Notes: generated from the letters alone by a model not told the origin. A stretch of 64,000 nucleotides of DNA from Methanoculleus sp. (GCF_020696975.1 NZ_JAJGBK010000029.1:1-64000); one strand, 5' to 3'. Shown: positions 25,681 through 34,966, counted from the first letter of the stretch. Numbers and translations are program-made.

Positions 25681-25953
25681 TTATCTGATGCGCATACTGA
25701 TCCGCCGTTCGGGCTGTGCCTCCAGGCTCGACCCGTCAACATCGACGAGCGTGCCGTCAGGGAGCCGGATGCGGAATACGCTGAACCGTTTTGGTATCCG
25801 CTTCTCACCCCGCCCGGTCTGGATGATCAGGGTATTCCGGGTCTCATCAATGATGCGGCCCGATACCCCGACATGACCGGGGTTGCTTGCAGAGGCGACC
25901 AGAACGTCCAGGCCGATCAACTCGTGCCGCAGGACGTTCTGGGGCGAGATCAT
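25681..25953 (-). CDS. rnp1: Ribonuclease P protein component 1 (Rpp29 homologue)
   Basis: This 90-residue Sm-like barrel protein is a subunit of archaeal RNase P, which removes tRNA 5' leaders. Family-like stretches are NVLRHELIGLDVLVASASNP, GRIIDETRNTLIIQ and KRIPKRFSVFRI. Its place between L29 and S17 is conserved in archaea. The start overlaps the L29 stop. Confidence 0.93.
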   Translation of the reverse strand: MISPQNVLRHELIGLDVLVASASNPGHVGVSGRIIDETRNTLIIQTGRGEKRIPKRFSVFRIRLPDGTLVDVDGSSLEAQPERRISMRIR

Positions 25954-26153
25954 GCGTTCCTCCGTGCATTGCGCTCGGTCTGGATGCGCGCGATCGTTCT
26001 TTTAACCTCGCGGATCCTCCCGGGGTTCTCGGTGGCACCGCCGGCGCTGACTTTCCCCCGTTCCTGGATCAGTTCGAGGGAGAGTTTCTGCTCCTGCTCG
26101 AGAAGCTCGGTGTCGGAGAGCTGCTTCACTTCCTTTGCGCGAAAGATTGCCAT
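25950..26153 (-). CDS. rpl29: Ribosomal protein uL29
   Basis: This 67-residue two-helix protein has the start MAIFRAKEVKQLSDTELLEQ and the C-terminal GRIREVKRTIARIQTER. It starts one base after the S3 stop. Confidence 0.96.
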   Translation of the reverse strand: MAIFRAKEVKQLSDTELLEQEQKLSLELIQERGKVSAGGATENPGRIREVKRTIARIQTERNARRNA

Positions 26154-26858
26154 TTATCTCTCCTCCACGTACTCCTCTTCGGAGATCTCCTCGAGATCGG
26201 CCTCGAGTTCTTCCTCGCCAACCTCTTCGGGCTCGGGGATCTCGGCCGGGGCCGCCTTCGGCTGGGGCGGGAGAACCTCGAAGGTGTCGGGCAGCTTGGC
26301 ATCCGGCGGGACGATCTTGACCTGGACACCGATGGTTCCGAGTTTCTTGACCGCAATCGCGTAGCCGCTCTCAACGATCGTCTCGCTGGGCTCACCGCAG
26401 TGCTTGACGTAGCCTTCGATGAACTTCTGGGTCCGTGCCCGGGCACCGGTCAGTTTTCCGGCGACGATGACCTCACAGCCAAGCGCACCGGATTCCATGA
26501 CGCGGCGGATCGTGCTCTGTCCGGCCTTTCTGAAGTACCAGCCGCGCTCAAGGGCGTTTGCCAGCCGCTCAGCCATGATCTGGGCGTTGAAGTTGGGGTT
26601 CTGGATCTGCTGGACCTCCACCTGCGGGGACTCGATACCGTAGGTGGTGGCGAGGTCCTGGGTAAGCTGGCGAACCTGCTTGCCGCCCTTCCCGATCACG
26701 ATACCGGGTTTCTCCGCAAAGATGGTCACCTGGGTGCCAAGCGGCGTCCGGGTGATGTCCATGCCGCCGTATCCAGCACGCTTGAGTTCCTTGGTCAGGA
26801 ACTTCTCGACGCAGACGTTGCGTACGCCGTCAGTAATAAACTTCTTCTCAATTGCCAT
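26154..26858 (-). CDS. rps3: Ribosomal protein uS3
   Basis: This 234-residue protein has the start [20 protein letters not shown], the KH-domain motif IVIGKGGKQVRQL, and YVKHCGEPSETIVESGYAIA, followed by an acidic C-terminal tail (about 195-234, rich in Glu). The frame is open upstream, but ATG 26858 is the family start and overlaps the L22 stop by one base. Confidence 0.96.
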   Translation of the reverse strand: MAIEKKFITDGVRNVCVEKFLTKELKRAGYGGMDITRTPLGTQVTIFAEKPGIVIGKGGKQVRQLTQDLATTYGIESPQVEVQQIQNPNFNAQIMAERLANALERGWYFRKAGQSTIRRVMESGALGCEVIVAGKLTGARARTQKFIEGYVKHCGEPSETIVESGYAIAVKKLGTIGVQVKIVPPDAKLPDTFEVLPPQPKAAPAEIPEPEEVGEEELEADLEEISEEEYVEER

Positions 26859-27319
26859 TACGCCACCTCGGTCACGACGATCTCGATGTTCACAGTCTCC
26901 CTGCGCTTCGGGGTGGCGCGGCCCATTGCACGCGGGAAGAATGCCCGGAGACCACGGCCCGCGTTGGCGGCGACGTGGTCGATCCTGAGTTTCCCGGTAT
27001 CGAGGCCGATGTACTCCGCGTTCTTCTCGACAGACTCGAGCAGCCGGATGTATGCCTCCGCAGCCTTGACGGGGTACCGGCCTGCTGCCCACTTATCGAG
27101 GCCACGCTTGTGGGCGACGTTCCGGTTGAACCGCTTGAAGGGGATGGCCTTCTTCAGTTCAACCACATCGGCAAGGTATGCCCTCGCTTCGGTGGTGGTC
27201 ATGTTCCGGATGAACCTGGCAATCTCGATCGAGTGCTTGGGGGAGACGGGAAGTTCGTTCGCCTTTGCGCGAGCGACGTTCTCGCCCTCAATCTTTGCTG
27301 AATATTCTGTCCTTGCCAT
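26858..27319 (-). CDS. rpl22: Ribosomal protein uL22
   Basis: This 153-residue exit-tunnel protein of archaeal/eukaryotic L17/L22 type has the start [40 protein letters not shown] and [20 protein letters not shown]. Earlier starts (GTG 27328, ATG 27325) exist. ATG 27319 fits the family and follows AGTGATGG, a fair ribosome-binding match. Confidence 0.94.
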   Translation of the reverse strand: MARTEYSAKIEGENVARAKANELPVSPKHSIEIARFIRNMTTTEARAYLADVVELKKAIPFKRFNRNVAHKRGLDKWAAGRYPVKAAEAYIRLLESVEKNAEYIGLDTGKLRIDHVAANAGRGLRAFFPRAMGRATPKRRETVNIEIVVTEVA

Positions 27320-27324
27320 AGCCA

Positions 27325-27738
27325 TCACTTCAGCGGCACGTACTTACTCGACCGGGTTGCACCGATACCGGCGCTGCCGTGAGAGACTCTCCTGCGGGTC
27401 AGTGCAAACTCTCCAAGGTAATGGAAGACCGCCTCAGGCTGGATCTCCACTTTCTGGAACTCTTTCCCGTTGTGGATCTCGATCGTCTTCCCCACCATCT
27501 CAGGCATGACAATCATGTCACGCAGATGAGTGCGGATGGTTGCATCTCCCGACCGGACATCGGCGAGGAGTTTCTCGTGCTCCCGGGAGAGACCGCGGTC
27601 AAACTTCCTGCGTGCCCGGGACGGCATAATCGGCAGCAGCTCGGAGAGAGCCATCTGCTGCAGAGCCTCAACGGAGTGGCCGCGGTAGGTGAACTCCTCT
27701 CGCCGCCGCGGCATTCGCTTCTGTGTCTTCTTTGCCAT
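27325..27738 (-). CDS. rps19: Ribosomal protein uS19
   Basis: This 137-residue archaeal form has an N-terminal extension ([20 protein letters not shown]) and the conserved core [40 protein letters not shown] and SSKYVPLK. Confidence 0.97.
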   Translation of the reverse strand: MAKKTQKRMPRRREEFTYRGHSVEALQQMALSELLPIMPSRARRKFDRGLSREHEKLLADVRSGDATIRTHLRDMIVMPEMVGKTIEIHNGKEFQKVEIQPEAVFHYLGEFALTRRRVSHGSAGIGATRSSKYVPLK

Positions 27739-27748
27739 GCTTCACCCC

Positions 27749-28468
27749 TCACTTCTTCCACTTGCCGGTTCTCCGGGCGGCAATATGCCCTACCTTCCTG
27801 CCGGGGGACGTTCCGTGTGACACGGTCTTCGGCCGTCCGCAGTGCTGGTGACCACCGCCACCGAACGGGTGGTCGATGACGTTCATGCAGACACCCTTGA
27901 CGCGGGGCCATCTCTCGGCGGAGGACCTGACGTGGAGGGCCTTCTTTCCTGCCTTGGCAAACGGTTTTTCGCCCCGTCCGCCACCAGCAACGATACCAAC
28001 GGTTGCCATACAGACGCCGTTGAACCACTTGTTCTTGCCGCTCGGCATCCTGATACCGACACGGCCGTCATCGGCCTTACCGATGACGAGGGCCTGGACA
28101 CCGCTCGAGCGGACGAACTTGCCGCCGTCGTTGGGCCTGGCTTCGATGTTACAGACGTACGCACCAACCGGGATCTCCCGGAGCGGCAGGGTGTTTCCGT
28201 TCTTCACGATGCCTCCCGGACCCCAGGAGACCGCATCCCCGACACCGAGCCCTTCGGTGGCAAGGGCGTATACCTTCTCGCCGCTCTCGAGTTTTACAAG
28301 AGCGATCGGGGCGTGACGGGCCGGGTCGTGCTCGATATCGACGACAATCCCGGAGACCAGAACGTCATTCTTTCCCATGTGCCGCAGGGCGGCCTTATAC
28401 CGGTGCGACGGTGCACGGTAAGACGGGCCGCCCTTTCCGCGGCTCTGTGCTATGATTCGATGTGCCAT
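27749..28468 (-). CDS. rpl2: Ribosomal protein uL2
   Basis: This 239-residue protein has the start MAHRIIAQSRGKGGPSYRAP, PVGAYVCNIEARPNDGGKFV, VRIPSGKNKW-type peptidyl-transferase-centre loop (GIRMPSGKNKWFNGVCMATV) and NVIDHPFGGGGHQHCGRPKT. The ATG at 28468 follows AAGGTGAG and is preferred to a GTG two codons upstream. Confidence 0.97.
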   Translation of the reverse strand: MAHRIIAQSRGKGGPSYRAPSHRYKAALRHMGKNDVLVSGIVVDIEHDPARHAPIALVKLESGEKVYALATEGLGVGDAVSWGPGGIVKNGNTLPLREIPVGAYVCNIEARPNDGGKFVRSSGVQALVIGKADDGRVGIRMPSGKNKWFNGVCMATVGIVAGGGRGEKPFAKAGKKALHVRSSAERWPRVKGVCMNVIDHPFGGGGHQHCGRPKTVSHGTSPGRKVGHIAARRTGKWKK

Positions 28469-28479
28469 CGTCACTCACC

Positions 28480-28728
28480 TTACATTATTCCCAGCCGGCT
28501 GAGAATCTCTTCAGCCGCCTTCTCGTCCGCAAACTTTACAATGGCCTTCTTCTCACCCTTCATGGTCATCATCGTGCGGACCTCGGCCACATCCTGCTCG
28601 AAGGCGGACTCCAGTTCGCGCTTGATGTCCTGCTTGGTGGCGTTCCTCTGCACGATAAACTGGAGCTTGTTCTCGCCCTCAAGCATCATCGTTGCTTTTT
28701 CAGTAACGAAGGGATATTTCAGTACCAT
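28480..28728 (-). CDS. rpl23: Ribosomal protein uL23
   Basis: This 82-residue exit-site protein has the start MVLKYPFVTEKATMMLEGEN, FIVQRNATKQDIKRELE and EVRTMMTMKGEKKAIVKF. In the family it docks the signal recognition particle. It overlaps the L4 end by ten bases. Confidence 0.97.
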   Translation of the reverse strand: MVLKYPFVTEKATMMLEGENKLQFIVQRNATKQDIKRELESAFEQDVAEVRTMMTMKGEKKAIVKFADEKAAEEILSRLGIM

Positions 28729-29474
28729 GAGAACTCCTCCAGTCTCCTGATTGCAGACTCCGTCCAGACCGTCAGGCGTCCTGCCTGCGTGCCGGGTGCC
28801 AGGAGTTCTGTGTTCAGCTGGTTGACCGCCACGGCATCGACGCCGGCAAGGTTCCGGGCCGCCCGGAGCGGCTCGCTCCCGGTGACGATGAGGATGCTCT
28901 TGCGCTGCTTGTAGCGGCGACCACGCATGGTGCCGCGCCCCGCACGGACCTTCCTGCTGTTCTTCGCCCGCTCGACATCGGCATAGACCCCGAGAGCGGA
29001 GAGCGCCGAGATGACGTCGCCAGTCCGGGTGACCTCCTCGAACCGGTCCTCAAAGACCAGCGGAAGCTCGCCCTCAAAGAGGTGCCCGCGGCCCCGGACA
29101 AGGTCCTGATAGGTGCTGGCTGCGACAGCGGATCTGAGAGCCTTCCGCTTCTCTTTCCGGTTGATATCCTTGACAAGGATCTTTGCGACCTTCGGGGGAT
29201 GCGCTGCACGCCCGCCGGTTGCCTGTGGTACCCGGGCCACTCTGCTGCCGTTCTTCAGACGGGGAACCTGAGCGACGCCCCGACCGCTACCCCAGGACTC
29301 TGCCGAGGTGCGTATGCCGGCATAGGGGTTTGTCCCATGCGGCTGGAACCGGGTGCTCTGGAGCGCGAGGACAGCCCGCTTAATCAGGTCGGGCCTGTAC
29401 TCTTCGTTAAAGATTTCGGGGAGATCGATCTCGTGGGCGATCTCGCCTGTCAGTGTTCGAACCTGTGCCTTCAT
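28719..29474 (-). CDS. rpl4: Ribosomal protein uL4
   Basis: This 251-residue archaeal/eukaryotic L4 has PEIFNEEYRPDLIKRAVLA, the tunnel loop GSGRGVAQVPRLKNGSRVAR, and VRAGRGTMRGRRYKQRKSIL. It is six bases downstream of L3. Confidence 0.97.
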   Translation of the reverse strand: MKAQVRTLTGEIAHEIDLPEIFNEEYRPDLIKRAVLALQSTRFQPHGTNPYAGIRTSAESWGSGRGVAQVPRLKNGSRVARVPQATGGRAAHPPKVAKILVKDINRKEKRKALRSAVAASTYQDLVRGRGHLFEGELPLVFEDRFEEVTRTGDVISALSALGVYADVERAKNSRKVRAGRGTMRGRRYKQRKSILIVTGSEPLRAARNLAGVDAVAVNQLNTELLAPGTQAGRLTVWTESAIRRLEEFSWY

Positions 29475-29480
29475 CGCTGC

Positions 29481-30494
29481 TCACCCCTGCATGCTCTGCG
29501 TGCTGACGAAGTTGATCGTCGGTACGCGGATGGTCTGCTCACCCTTCCGTATCGCGGGCCGAATCCGGACCAGCCGCTTGTTCGGCCCCGGGACGGAACC
29601 CTTGATCAGCACGTAAGGCCCACGCACAAGGCCGTAGTGGAGGAACCCGCCTGCCGGGGTTATCTCGTCGCCATTGGCGCCGATCTTTAAGATACGCTTG
29701 TTGAACTCGGTGCGCTGCTGGTAGCCCATCTGGCCCATCTGGGGCACCTGCCACCGGACGTGGTGCGGGTTCCAGGGACCGAGGTTGCCGATGTGGCGCT
29801 TTTTGCCGCCGCGAGAGTGTTTCCGCTTCCGGACCTGGACACCCCAGCGCTTGACGGGGCCTTCCGTACCCTTACCGGTGGTGACGGCAGTCACATCGAC
29901 AAATTCGCCGACCTCGAGGTTGCCGGAGATCGCAACCTCTTTCCCGAGGAGTTCCTCGGCGTAGGCGATCTGGTCGTCGAGGTTTCCGCCGGCAATCCGC
30001 ATCTCCATCAGGTCGGGGACCTTCTTCGGGACGCCGGTGAGTTCCATGGGACGCGTGTAGGCCAGGGCGTAGATCTCCGCGACCTTCCCTTCGCCGATGG
30101 CATCCTTGATGGCAGCAAGGGCAGCAGCGGTATCGTGATTCTTCGGAACGTTGACGCGGCGTGACAGTTCCTCGTCAAGGTCTGTTGTCCAGGCCTCGGT
30201 CAGTGCGTGCTTCCCGTAGGTGTCCTCGCTGTATGCGCGCACGCCTGCCACCCGCATGGGCGGAACCTCGACCACGGTCACTGGTACCATCACATCCTTG
30301 CCTTCAGTGGGGCTGCTCTTGTGGTCATCGACCATGATGACGTGAGTCATCCCCACCTTGTACCCTGCAAATCCCTGCATAGCCGGGGCTCCCGTGTACT
30401 CCGGCCATGAGCCGTATCGTGGAACCGGGCTTTTTGCCCGCTTTCTCGGGCTGTACGCGAGGGATCCTCTGCGTGGTCTGTTAATCTTCGGCAT
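29481..30494 (-). CDS. rpl3: Ribosomal protein uL3
   Basis: This 337-residue archaeal/eukaryotic-type L3 has [34 protein letters not shown], the loop [17 protein letters not shown], and HPHHVRWQ-like [20 protein letters not shown]. It is the first gene of the ribosomal operon. The nearest convincing promoter is about 610 bases upstream. Confidence 0.97.
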   Translation of the reverse strand: MPKINRPRRGSLAYSPRKRAKSPVPRYGSWPEYTGAPAMQGFAGYKVGMTHVIMVDDHKSSPTEGKDVMVPVTVVEVPPMRVAGVRAYSEDTYGKHALTEAWTTDLDEELSRRVNVPKNHDTAAALAAIKDAIGEGKVAEIYALAYTRPMELTGVPKKVPDLMEMRIAGGNLDDQIAYAEELLGKEVAISGNLEVGEFVDVTAVTTGKGTEGPVKRWGVQVRKRKHSRGGKKRHIGNLGPWNPHHVRWQVPQMGQMGYQQRTEFNKRILKIGANGDEITPAGGFLHYGLVRGPYVLIKGSVPGPNKRLVRIRPAIRKGEQTIRVPTINFVSTQSMQG

Positions 30495-31103
30495 GTTTCA
30501 ATCAACCCTTCGTGCGTTGTAGTGTGATGCATCGACTGCAAGCCGACGCATGCGCCGAACCCCGTGCCGGATGTGCCGGCACGATCGGTCTTCGGGAGAA
30601 CCCGTAGACCCGGGGCAGGATATCGAACGCCACGCCGAAACGGCGTGGCGCGAAGGGAAACAGTTGATGGAGGTAGCGGAGATGAAGAATGCAGAGACGT
30701 TCGTCTCAGCACGATCCAATGCTCTCTCTCTCCGCTGCCGGCCCCGATAGTGCACCGGGCGCGCTCCAGTCGTCGCCAATAGATCCTGACTCTTTGACGC
30801 TTCCGGGAATCGTTTTCCCGAAACCGGGCGCGCTGCACTGGCGTTGGCCCAGCGTCTCGATCAGATCCAGCTCCTGTCATCCCGTTGTGACGAGCACAAC
30901 TCCGTATCGACATCGCCCTCCATGAGGAGGGTTCGACCTTCGCTTTGTCTGATACCTTCTACACCGCTCTGCCGCGGGTGTCTGATCCCCCTATGCTGCG
31001 GAACCAGAGAGGTTTCGGGAATTGGAGGCGCGTTCAGCGCCGGCCAACTCTCGAAACCAGGCAGAGTTGTGCAGAGCGGTTTCTTAAACATTACTTAAAG
31101 TGA
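30495..31103 (-). ncRNA. Long structured leader of the ribosomal operon, or separate RNA
   Basis: No protein gene is evident over about 600 bases. Read on the minus strand, the segment begins about 25 bases after a TATA box and ends at the L3 start. It holds several perfect hairpins: a 10-base closing stem (30963-30972 with 31071-31080), an inner stem (31011-31058), CCCTCC-ATGA-GGAGGG (near 30918-30934) and GTTGTG-ACGAG-CACAAC (30889-30905). I looked for RNase P, SRP and tRNA signatures and found none. It could be an operon leader with autoregulatory structure or an independent RNA. Confidence 0.4.
30963..31080 (-). ncRNA. Closed stem domain at the leader's 5' end
   Basis: ACCGCTCTGC (30963-30972) and GCAGAGCGGT (31071-31080) are perfect reverse complements and enclose 98 bases. 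These contain a second hairpin, GGTTTCG to CGAAACC with inner TTGG/CCAA and GGCGC-GTTCA-GCGCC pairings. With the TATA box at 31104-31113, the predicted minus-strand start falls almost exactly on the first base of the closing stem. That supports a transcript that folds at once. Confidence 0.45.
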
Positions 31104-31113
31104 GATATAAACC
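31104..31113 (-). promoter_or_regulatory. TATA box for the ribosomal operon leader
   Basis: On the minus strand the sequence is GGTTTATATC, a strong archaeal TATA box. No comparable box is seen closer to L3. The interval 31114-31326, between this box and the end of the Tfx-type gene, shows nothing further. Confidence 0.55.
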
Positions 31114-31326
31114 TTGTTATCGGATCTCACAGAAATTCGGACGAAACGGACATCTGCTGCAGATCAGGCAGCAGTTCCCCAAATAGAATGGTCCGGGGGA
31201 TGAACAAAGGGCTGCCATCATCCCGCTGGCAGGTACACGGCCGGGAGTCCCCTTCCGTGAAACTCCCCGGCAGGTATGACCGCTCCAGTGCGAGCCCGCG
31301 CGGGTGCGCGGGTGCGCGGACCAACG

Positions 31327-31731
31327 TCATCCGAAGTACAGGTCACCGTCCTGGTTGATGTAGACCTCAACATCTTCGCGGACCTGTCTGCCCCTGAACC
31401 GGTCGGGGTTGGCGTCCCGGAGCCTGTTTATGAGCGAAATTGTGTCGTATTTGACCTTTATCCCTATCTTCTCGGCCTCGGTATAGATAAGCTCGGGGAC
31501 CTTGAGCAGATCGAGGCCGCCCTGGAGCGTACAGAGGTGCGTAGCGTCAAGAGTATAGAGGAATTCGAGCGTCTCACGTGCGCGCGAGATGTTCTCGATA
31601 GCAGCCTTCTCGATGGTGCAGACGTTTGCCTTTGAGGTATGGATGATCTCTGCGATCTGTTGTTGGGTCAACCCTTTCTTCCGGTAGCGCAACACTTCCT
31701 TCTGGCGATCGGTAAGCAGACCTTGTTTCAT
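31327..31731 (-). CDS. tfx: Tfx-family DNA-binding regulator
   Basis: This 134-residue protein has an N-terminal helix-turn-helix (LTDRQKEVLRYRKKGLTQQQ, then IAEIIHTSKANVCTIEKAA) and a C-terminal acidic domain typical of archaeal Tfx proteins (ARETLEFLYTLDATHLCTL, KVPELIYTEAEKIGIKV). The Methanothermobacter founder binds near the fmdECB promoter. The start is ATG 31731, one codon after a TTG. A TATA box 20-29 bases upstream implies a leaderless message. It is divergent from mtd, so a role in controlling this methanogenesis gene is plausible but unproven. Confidence 0.88.
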   Translation of the reverse strand: MKQGLLTDRQKEVLRYRKKGLTQQQIAEIIHTSKANVCTIEKAAIENISRARETLEFLYTLDATHLCTLQGGLDLLKVPELIYTEAEKIGIKVKYDTISLINRLRDANPDRFRGRQVREDVEVYINQDGDLYFG

Positions 31732-31750
31732 CAAACATATATTGTCGGCA

Positions 31751-31760
31751 TAAATTTAAA
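31751..31760 (-). promoter_or_regulatory. TATA box of the Tfx-type gene
   Basis: The minus-strand sequence TTTAAATTTA lies about 20 bases before the ATG, so transcription would start at or next to the start codon. This implies a leaderless mRNA. Confidence 0.5.
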
Positions 31761-31816
31761 CACTTTTCCTTAACTACTCCTCACCCGGGTCGGATATTTA
31801 GGCCCATTTCAAAACG

Positions 31817-31824
31817 TTTATATG
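31817..31824 (+). promoter_or_regulatory. TATA box of mtd
   Basis: TTTATATG sits about 56 bases before the GTG start, giving a predicted leader of about 25 bases that contains the GAGGTG ribosome-binding site. It is the only strong box in the divergent region on this strand. Confidence 0.55.
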
Positions 31825-31872
31825 AGAACTTGGCGATACTATCGTGTTCTCAAATTTTGAGAGGTGTTTAAA

Positions 31873-32715
31873 GTGGTAGTTAAAGTAGGAATTGCGAAAC
31901 TGGGAAATATCGCCAGTGGTGTAATGGGTGAACTTCTTCTTGACGAGCGGGCTGACCGTGAGGATATCATCACCTTCATGGCAACCTCCGGCACGAAGCT
32001 GCAGCCCGAGGATATCGACCGCGTCGTCAGCAATATGAAGGCATGGGGCCCGGACTTCTGTATCGTGGTCTCCCCGAACGGCGTCCTCCCCGGACCCACC
32101 CAGGCCCGTGAGGACCTCGCGGCAGCCGGAATTCCCTGCGTCGTCATCACCGATGATGTCACCACCAAGAAGGAGCAGTTCGAGGCGCTCAAGGCGAGCA
32201 ACTTCGGCTACATCATCATGAAGGCCGACGCCATGATCGGCGCCCGCCGTGAGTTCCTTGACCCCATCGAGATGGCGGACTACAACGGAAACCTCGTCAA
32301 GGTGCTCGCCCTCACCGGCGCGTTCCGCAAGATGCAGATGGAACTCGACAAGGTGATCGACCAGGTGAAGGCAGGCAAGAAGGGCGCGGACCTCGCGCTC
32401 CCGAAGGTCGTCATGACCTCCGACAAGGCAGTCGATGGCGAGTTCAGCAACCCCTACGCGCTCGCGAAGGCCCGTGCCGCCTACGAGATCGCCCAGGCGG
32501 TCGCAGGCGTCAACGTCAAGGGCTGCTTCATGACGAAGGAGTGGGAGAAGTACATCCCGATCGTCGCGAGCGCCCACGAGATGATGCGCCAGGCCATGGT
32601 CCTCTGCGAGGAGGCACGCGACCTTGAGAAGGGCATGGACGCGGTCATCAGGAAGCCCCACAAGAAGACCGGCGAGATCGTCTCGAAGACCGCGCTCATC
32701 AGCAAGCCCGAGTAA
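31873..32715 (+). CDS. mtd: F420-dependent methylene-H4MPT dehydrogenase
   Basis: This 280-residue enzyme reduces methenyl-H4MPT to methylene-H4MPT with F420H2 in the CO2-reducing pathway. Family-like stretches are [50 protein letters not shown] and [15 protein letters not shown]. The GTG at 31873 is chosen over GTG 31864 because GAGGTG lies six bases upstream and the protein then begins MVVKVGI as in relatives. A T-run at about 32726-32738 follows the stop and probably ends the transcript. Confidence 0.96.
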   Translation: MVVKVGIAKLGNIASGVMGELLLDERADREDIITFMATSGTKLQPEDIDRVVSNMKAWGPDFCIVVSPNGVLPGPTQAREDLAAAGIPCVVITDDVTTKKEQFEALKASNFGYIIMKADAMIGARREFLDPIEMADYNGNLVKVLALTGAFRKMQMELDKVIDQVKAGKKGADLALPKVVMTSDKAVDGEFSNPYALAKARAAYEIAQAVAGVNVKGCFMTKEWEKYIPIVASAHEMMRQAMVLCEEARDLEKGMDAVIRKPHKKTGEIVSKTALISKPE

Positions 32716-32834
32716 ATCCAACACCACTTTTCTTTTTTACGACCGCTCTCGAACTGCCGTTACGCCAGTAACCCCCAGACGGTTCACCGGAAGGCATACA
32801 CGAGCCGGGGGAAGACCGCCGGGGAGAGAAGTGC

Positions 32835-33761
32835 CTAGTTTTTGCCCCGGAAAAGCGCGCCCAGGGTCTCGGGAAGCGTCAGGACGACCGGCTCCAGGTG
32901 CAGCCGCTCCATGAATGCCGAATCGCACATGGAGAGACTGTTCGGGTTTAGCCGTGCTATGAGGGAGCAGAAGGCGCGGTGTCCCCTTCCTGCATCGGGA
33001 GCGTCAAAGAAGATCGATGCGTTGAAGGCATGCGTACCGAGGGTCCGGTAGAACTCGACGATCCGGAGGATCCCCCGGGCAAGCGGCTCGATATACGGCC
33101 CGAACTCCTCAAGCGTCGATACCGGGAGGACCCCCCGCACCTCCCGCTCGCCAAGGGGGACGGGGTTTGCCGACCAGAAGATCTCGTCCTCAAAGAGGAA
33201 CCTCCCGGAGCATCGCTCGTGCTCCATCAGATCGTCCCAGTAGAAGCGGCCGTGATCGGCGAGATACCGGCGGCCGGCGGAGATATAGAGGTCCGCGAGC
33301 CGGGTAGGCTCCGGGTCGGCGATGCCCTGCAGGTGGGGATGAACGATGCTCGCGCCGGCCGACGGGAGGTAGTTCCAGTTGATGCTCGCGTAGCCCGAAG
33401 ACCGGGATAGGGCCTCTGCCGTGCCGGATAGAGCATCGGCGAGACATCGCGCATCGAACCGGCCGGTCGCGTGATCGGGCGTGATCACCGTGACTACGTG
33501 GCTCGTGGCAAAGGGGTAGAGGTTCGGGAACGTCACGCTCTCCCCACACCAGAGACGGCTGCCGTCCTCGAACGTCGGGGTGGAGGTATCTATGGCATCG
33601 GGGCAAAACGGGCAGCCCTCACGAGAAGAGGGCATGACAGGGGCAGAGTCGATATGCCGCTCGGCCCGGGAGGGGCTTATCCGGCACCGGATGCCGGTGA
33701 GGGACTCCCGGCGGTACTGAAGAACTCCCCGATCTGTCCGGGTCTCGTAGATGGTGAACAT
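32835..33761 (-). CDS. Galactose-1-phosphate uridylyltransferase-like protein (HIT superfamily)
   Basis: This 308-residue protein has the zinc motif CPFC near residue 52, a substrate region FPNLYPFATSHVVTVITPDH, and the active-site signature SIVHPHLQGI in the place of the HPHPQ motif of GalT. A second HIT-like half follows, with NASIFFDAPDAGRGHRAFC. The family transfers UMP between hexose 1-phosphates. In archaea the true substrate is often not known, so only the class is assigned. It is a single gene with no operon partner. Confidence 0.8.
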   Translation of the reverse strand: MFTIYETRTDRGVLQYRRESLTGIRCRISPSRAERHIDSAPVMPSSREGCPFCPDAIDTSTPTFEDGSRLWCGESVTFPNLYPFATSHVVTVITPDHATGRFDARCLADALSGTAEALSRSSGYASINWNYLPSAGASIVHPHLQGIADPEPTRLADLYISAGRRYLADHGRFYWDDLMEHERCSGRFLFEDEIFWSANPVPLGEREVRGVLPVSTLEEFGPYIEPLARGILRIVEFYRTLGTHAFNASIFFDAPDAGRGHRAFCSLIARLNPNSLSMCDSAFMERLHLEPVVLTLPETLGALFRGKN

Positions 33762-33937
33762 AACCTTTTGTACTCCGGTTGGCGCGCCGACCGTATAAAA
33801 CTCCGTACTGCCTGGGAGCGGTGAAGATCAGGGGCGCGGACAGGGTGCGGATCCGCCCGAACGGGAATGCCTGCAAAGTCAGGCTTTAGAAACTGTCCAG
33901 GTCTCGGGACAAAAAAAGTGATGAGTGTTTTCCGACC

Positions 33938-34930
33938 TTAGACGACGTACTTGCCGAGCAGGCGGATGGAGTTGGTCATGTCGGGGCCGAGCGGCGAGCC
34001 GAAGATGATCTGGGTAACTCCAGCCTTTGCGAGGTCTTCGCACTTCTGCTTGACCATGTCGGGGGTTCCGGCGATGGTGAAGGCGTCGATCTCCGCGTCG
34101 CCGACGAGTCCGCCGACGGTCTTGAAGTCGAAGCGGCCGAGCGCTTCCTTGATCTTCGCAACGTTGTCAAGGTTGAGGTTGTGGCGCTGGAGGAGCGCGG
34201 GCGGGGAGCCTGCGGCGATGAATGCGGCCACAATCTTTGCAGCGTTCCGGGCCTTCTTCTCGTCGTTGTCAATGGACATGGCGGTGTAGGCACCGACGTC
34301 GAACTTCTTCTTGCCGACTGCCTCCATGGCCTTCTTGATGATCGGGATGGCGACGTCGAAGTCCTTGGGGTTCGATGCGTTGATCAGAGCGCCGTCACCA
34401 ATCGTGCCGGCGAGCTCGAGTACCTTGGGTCCCTGGGCGCCGATGTAGACCGGGATGCCCTTCTTGCCGGGCAGGGTGACGCCGGTCAGCTTGGCACCGT
34501 CGTAGTCGAAGAACTCCAGGTTGCCGGTCTTCTTGACCTCTTCGCCGGCGAGGAGCTTCCTGATCTGCTCGACGCCTTCCTTCAGGTGGCCGACAGGCTT
34601 GACGGGGTCGATGGCGAGCTTGGGAAGCGTCGAGAGGTCACCGGGTCCGATACCGAGGACGGCACGTCCGTCGGAGATCTCGTTCAGGGTAGCCATGAAG
34701 GATGCGATGGCTGCCGGGGTGTCGGTGAACGTGTTCATGATGCCGGGCCCCATCTTGATCGAGTCAGTGTTTGCCGCGATCATGGCGAGGGTCGGGTATG
34801 CATGACGGTTGTTGTAGTGGTTGGTGATCCAAGCGTAGTCGATGTCCTTCGACTCTGCAAGCTTGGTGTAGTTCACCACCTGCTTGACGTTGATTGCTCC
34901 GGGCACAAATTCAATTCCATATGTAGTCAA
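33938..34930 (-). CDS. mer: F420-dependent methylene-H4MPT reductase
   Basis: This 330-residue TIM-barrel flavin-like F420 enzyme (bacterial luciferase superfamily) reduces methylene-H4MPT to methyl-H4MPT, the step before Mtr. Visible motifs are YGIEFVPGAINVKQVVNYTK, WITNHYNNRHAYPTLAMIA, GPGIMNTFTDTPAAIASFMA and AVLGIGPGDLSTLPKLAID. The start codon is TTG at 34928-34930. GAGGTG lies seven bases before it and the family begins at this residue. Minus-strand T-rich sequence at 33911-33919 follows the stop. Confidence 0.96.
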   Translation of the reverse strand: MTTYGIEFVPGAINVKQVVNYTKLAESKDIDYAWITNHYNNRHAYPTLAMIAANTDSIKMGPGIMNTFTDTPAAIASFMATLNEISDGRAVLGIGPGDLSTLPKLAIDPVKPVGHLKEGVEQIRKLLAGEEVKKTGNLEFFDYDGAKLTGVTLPGKKGIPVYIGAQGPKVLELAGTIGDGALINASNPKDFDVAIPIIKKAMEAVGKKKFDVGAYTAMSIDNDEKKARNAAKIVAAFIAAGSPPALLQRHNLNLDNVAKIKEALGRFDFKTVGGLVGDAEIDAFTIAGTPDMVKQKCEDLAKAGVTQIIFGSPLGPDMTNSIRLLGKYVV

Positions 34931-34966
34931 GGCTATACACCTCAGTGAGTAGTTACGTGCAGAGAG

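Noticed and set aside
25887-27509. 540-codon plus-strand frame across S3, L22 and S19
   Set aside because: It crosses several certain ribosomal protein genes and has no recognisable domain.
30347-30913. Frames in the region before L3 as a possible protein gene
   Set aside because: They are Arg/Ser-rich, lack a ribosome-binding site and family features, and hairpins better explain the region.
30495-31103. RNase P RNA or SRP RNA
   Set aside because: I looked for the conserved GGAAAGUC, ACAGAA and GGAAG...GNAR type signatures on both strands and did not find them.
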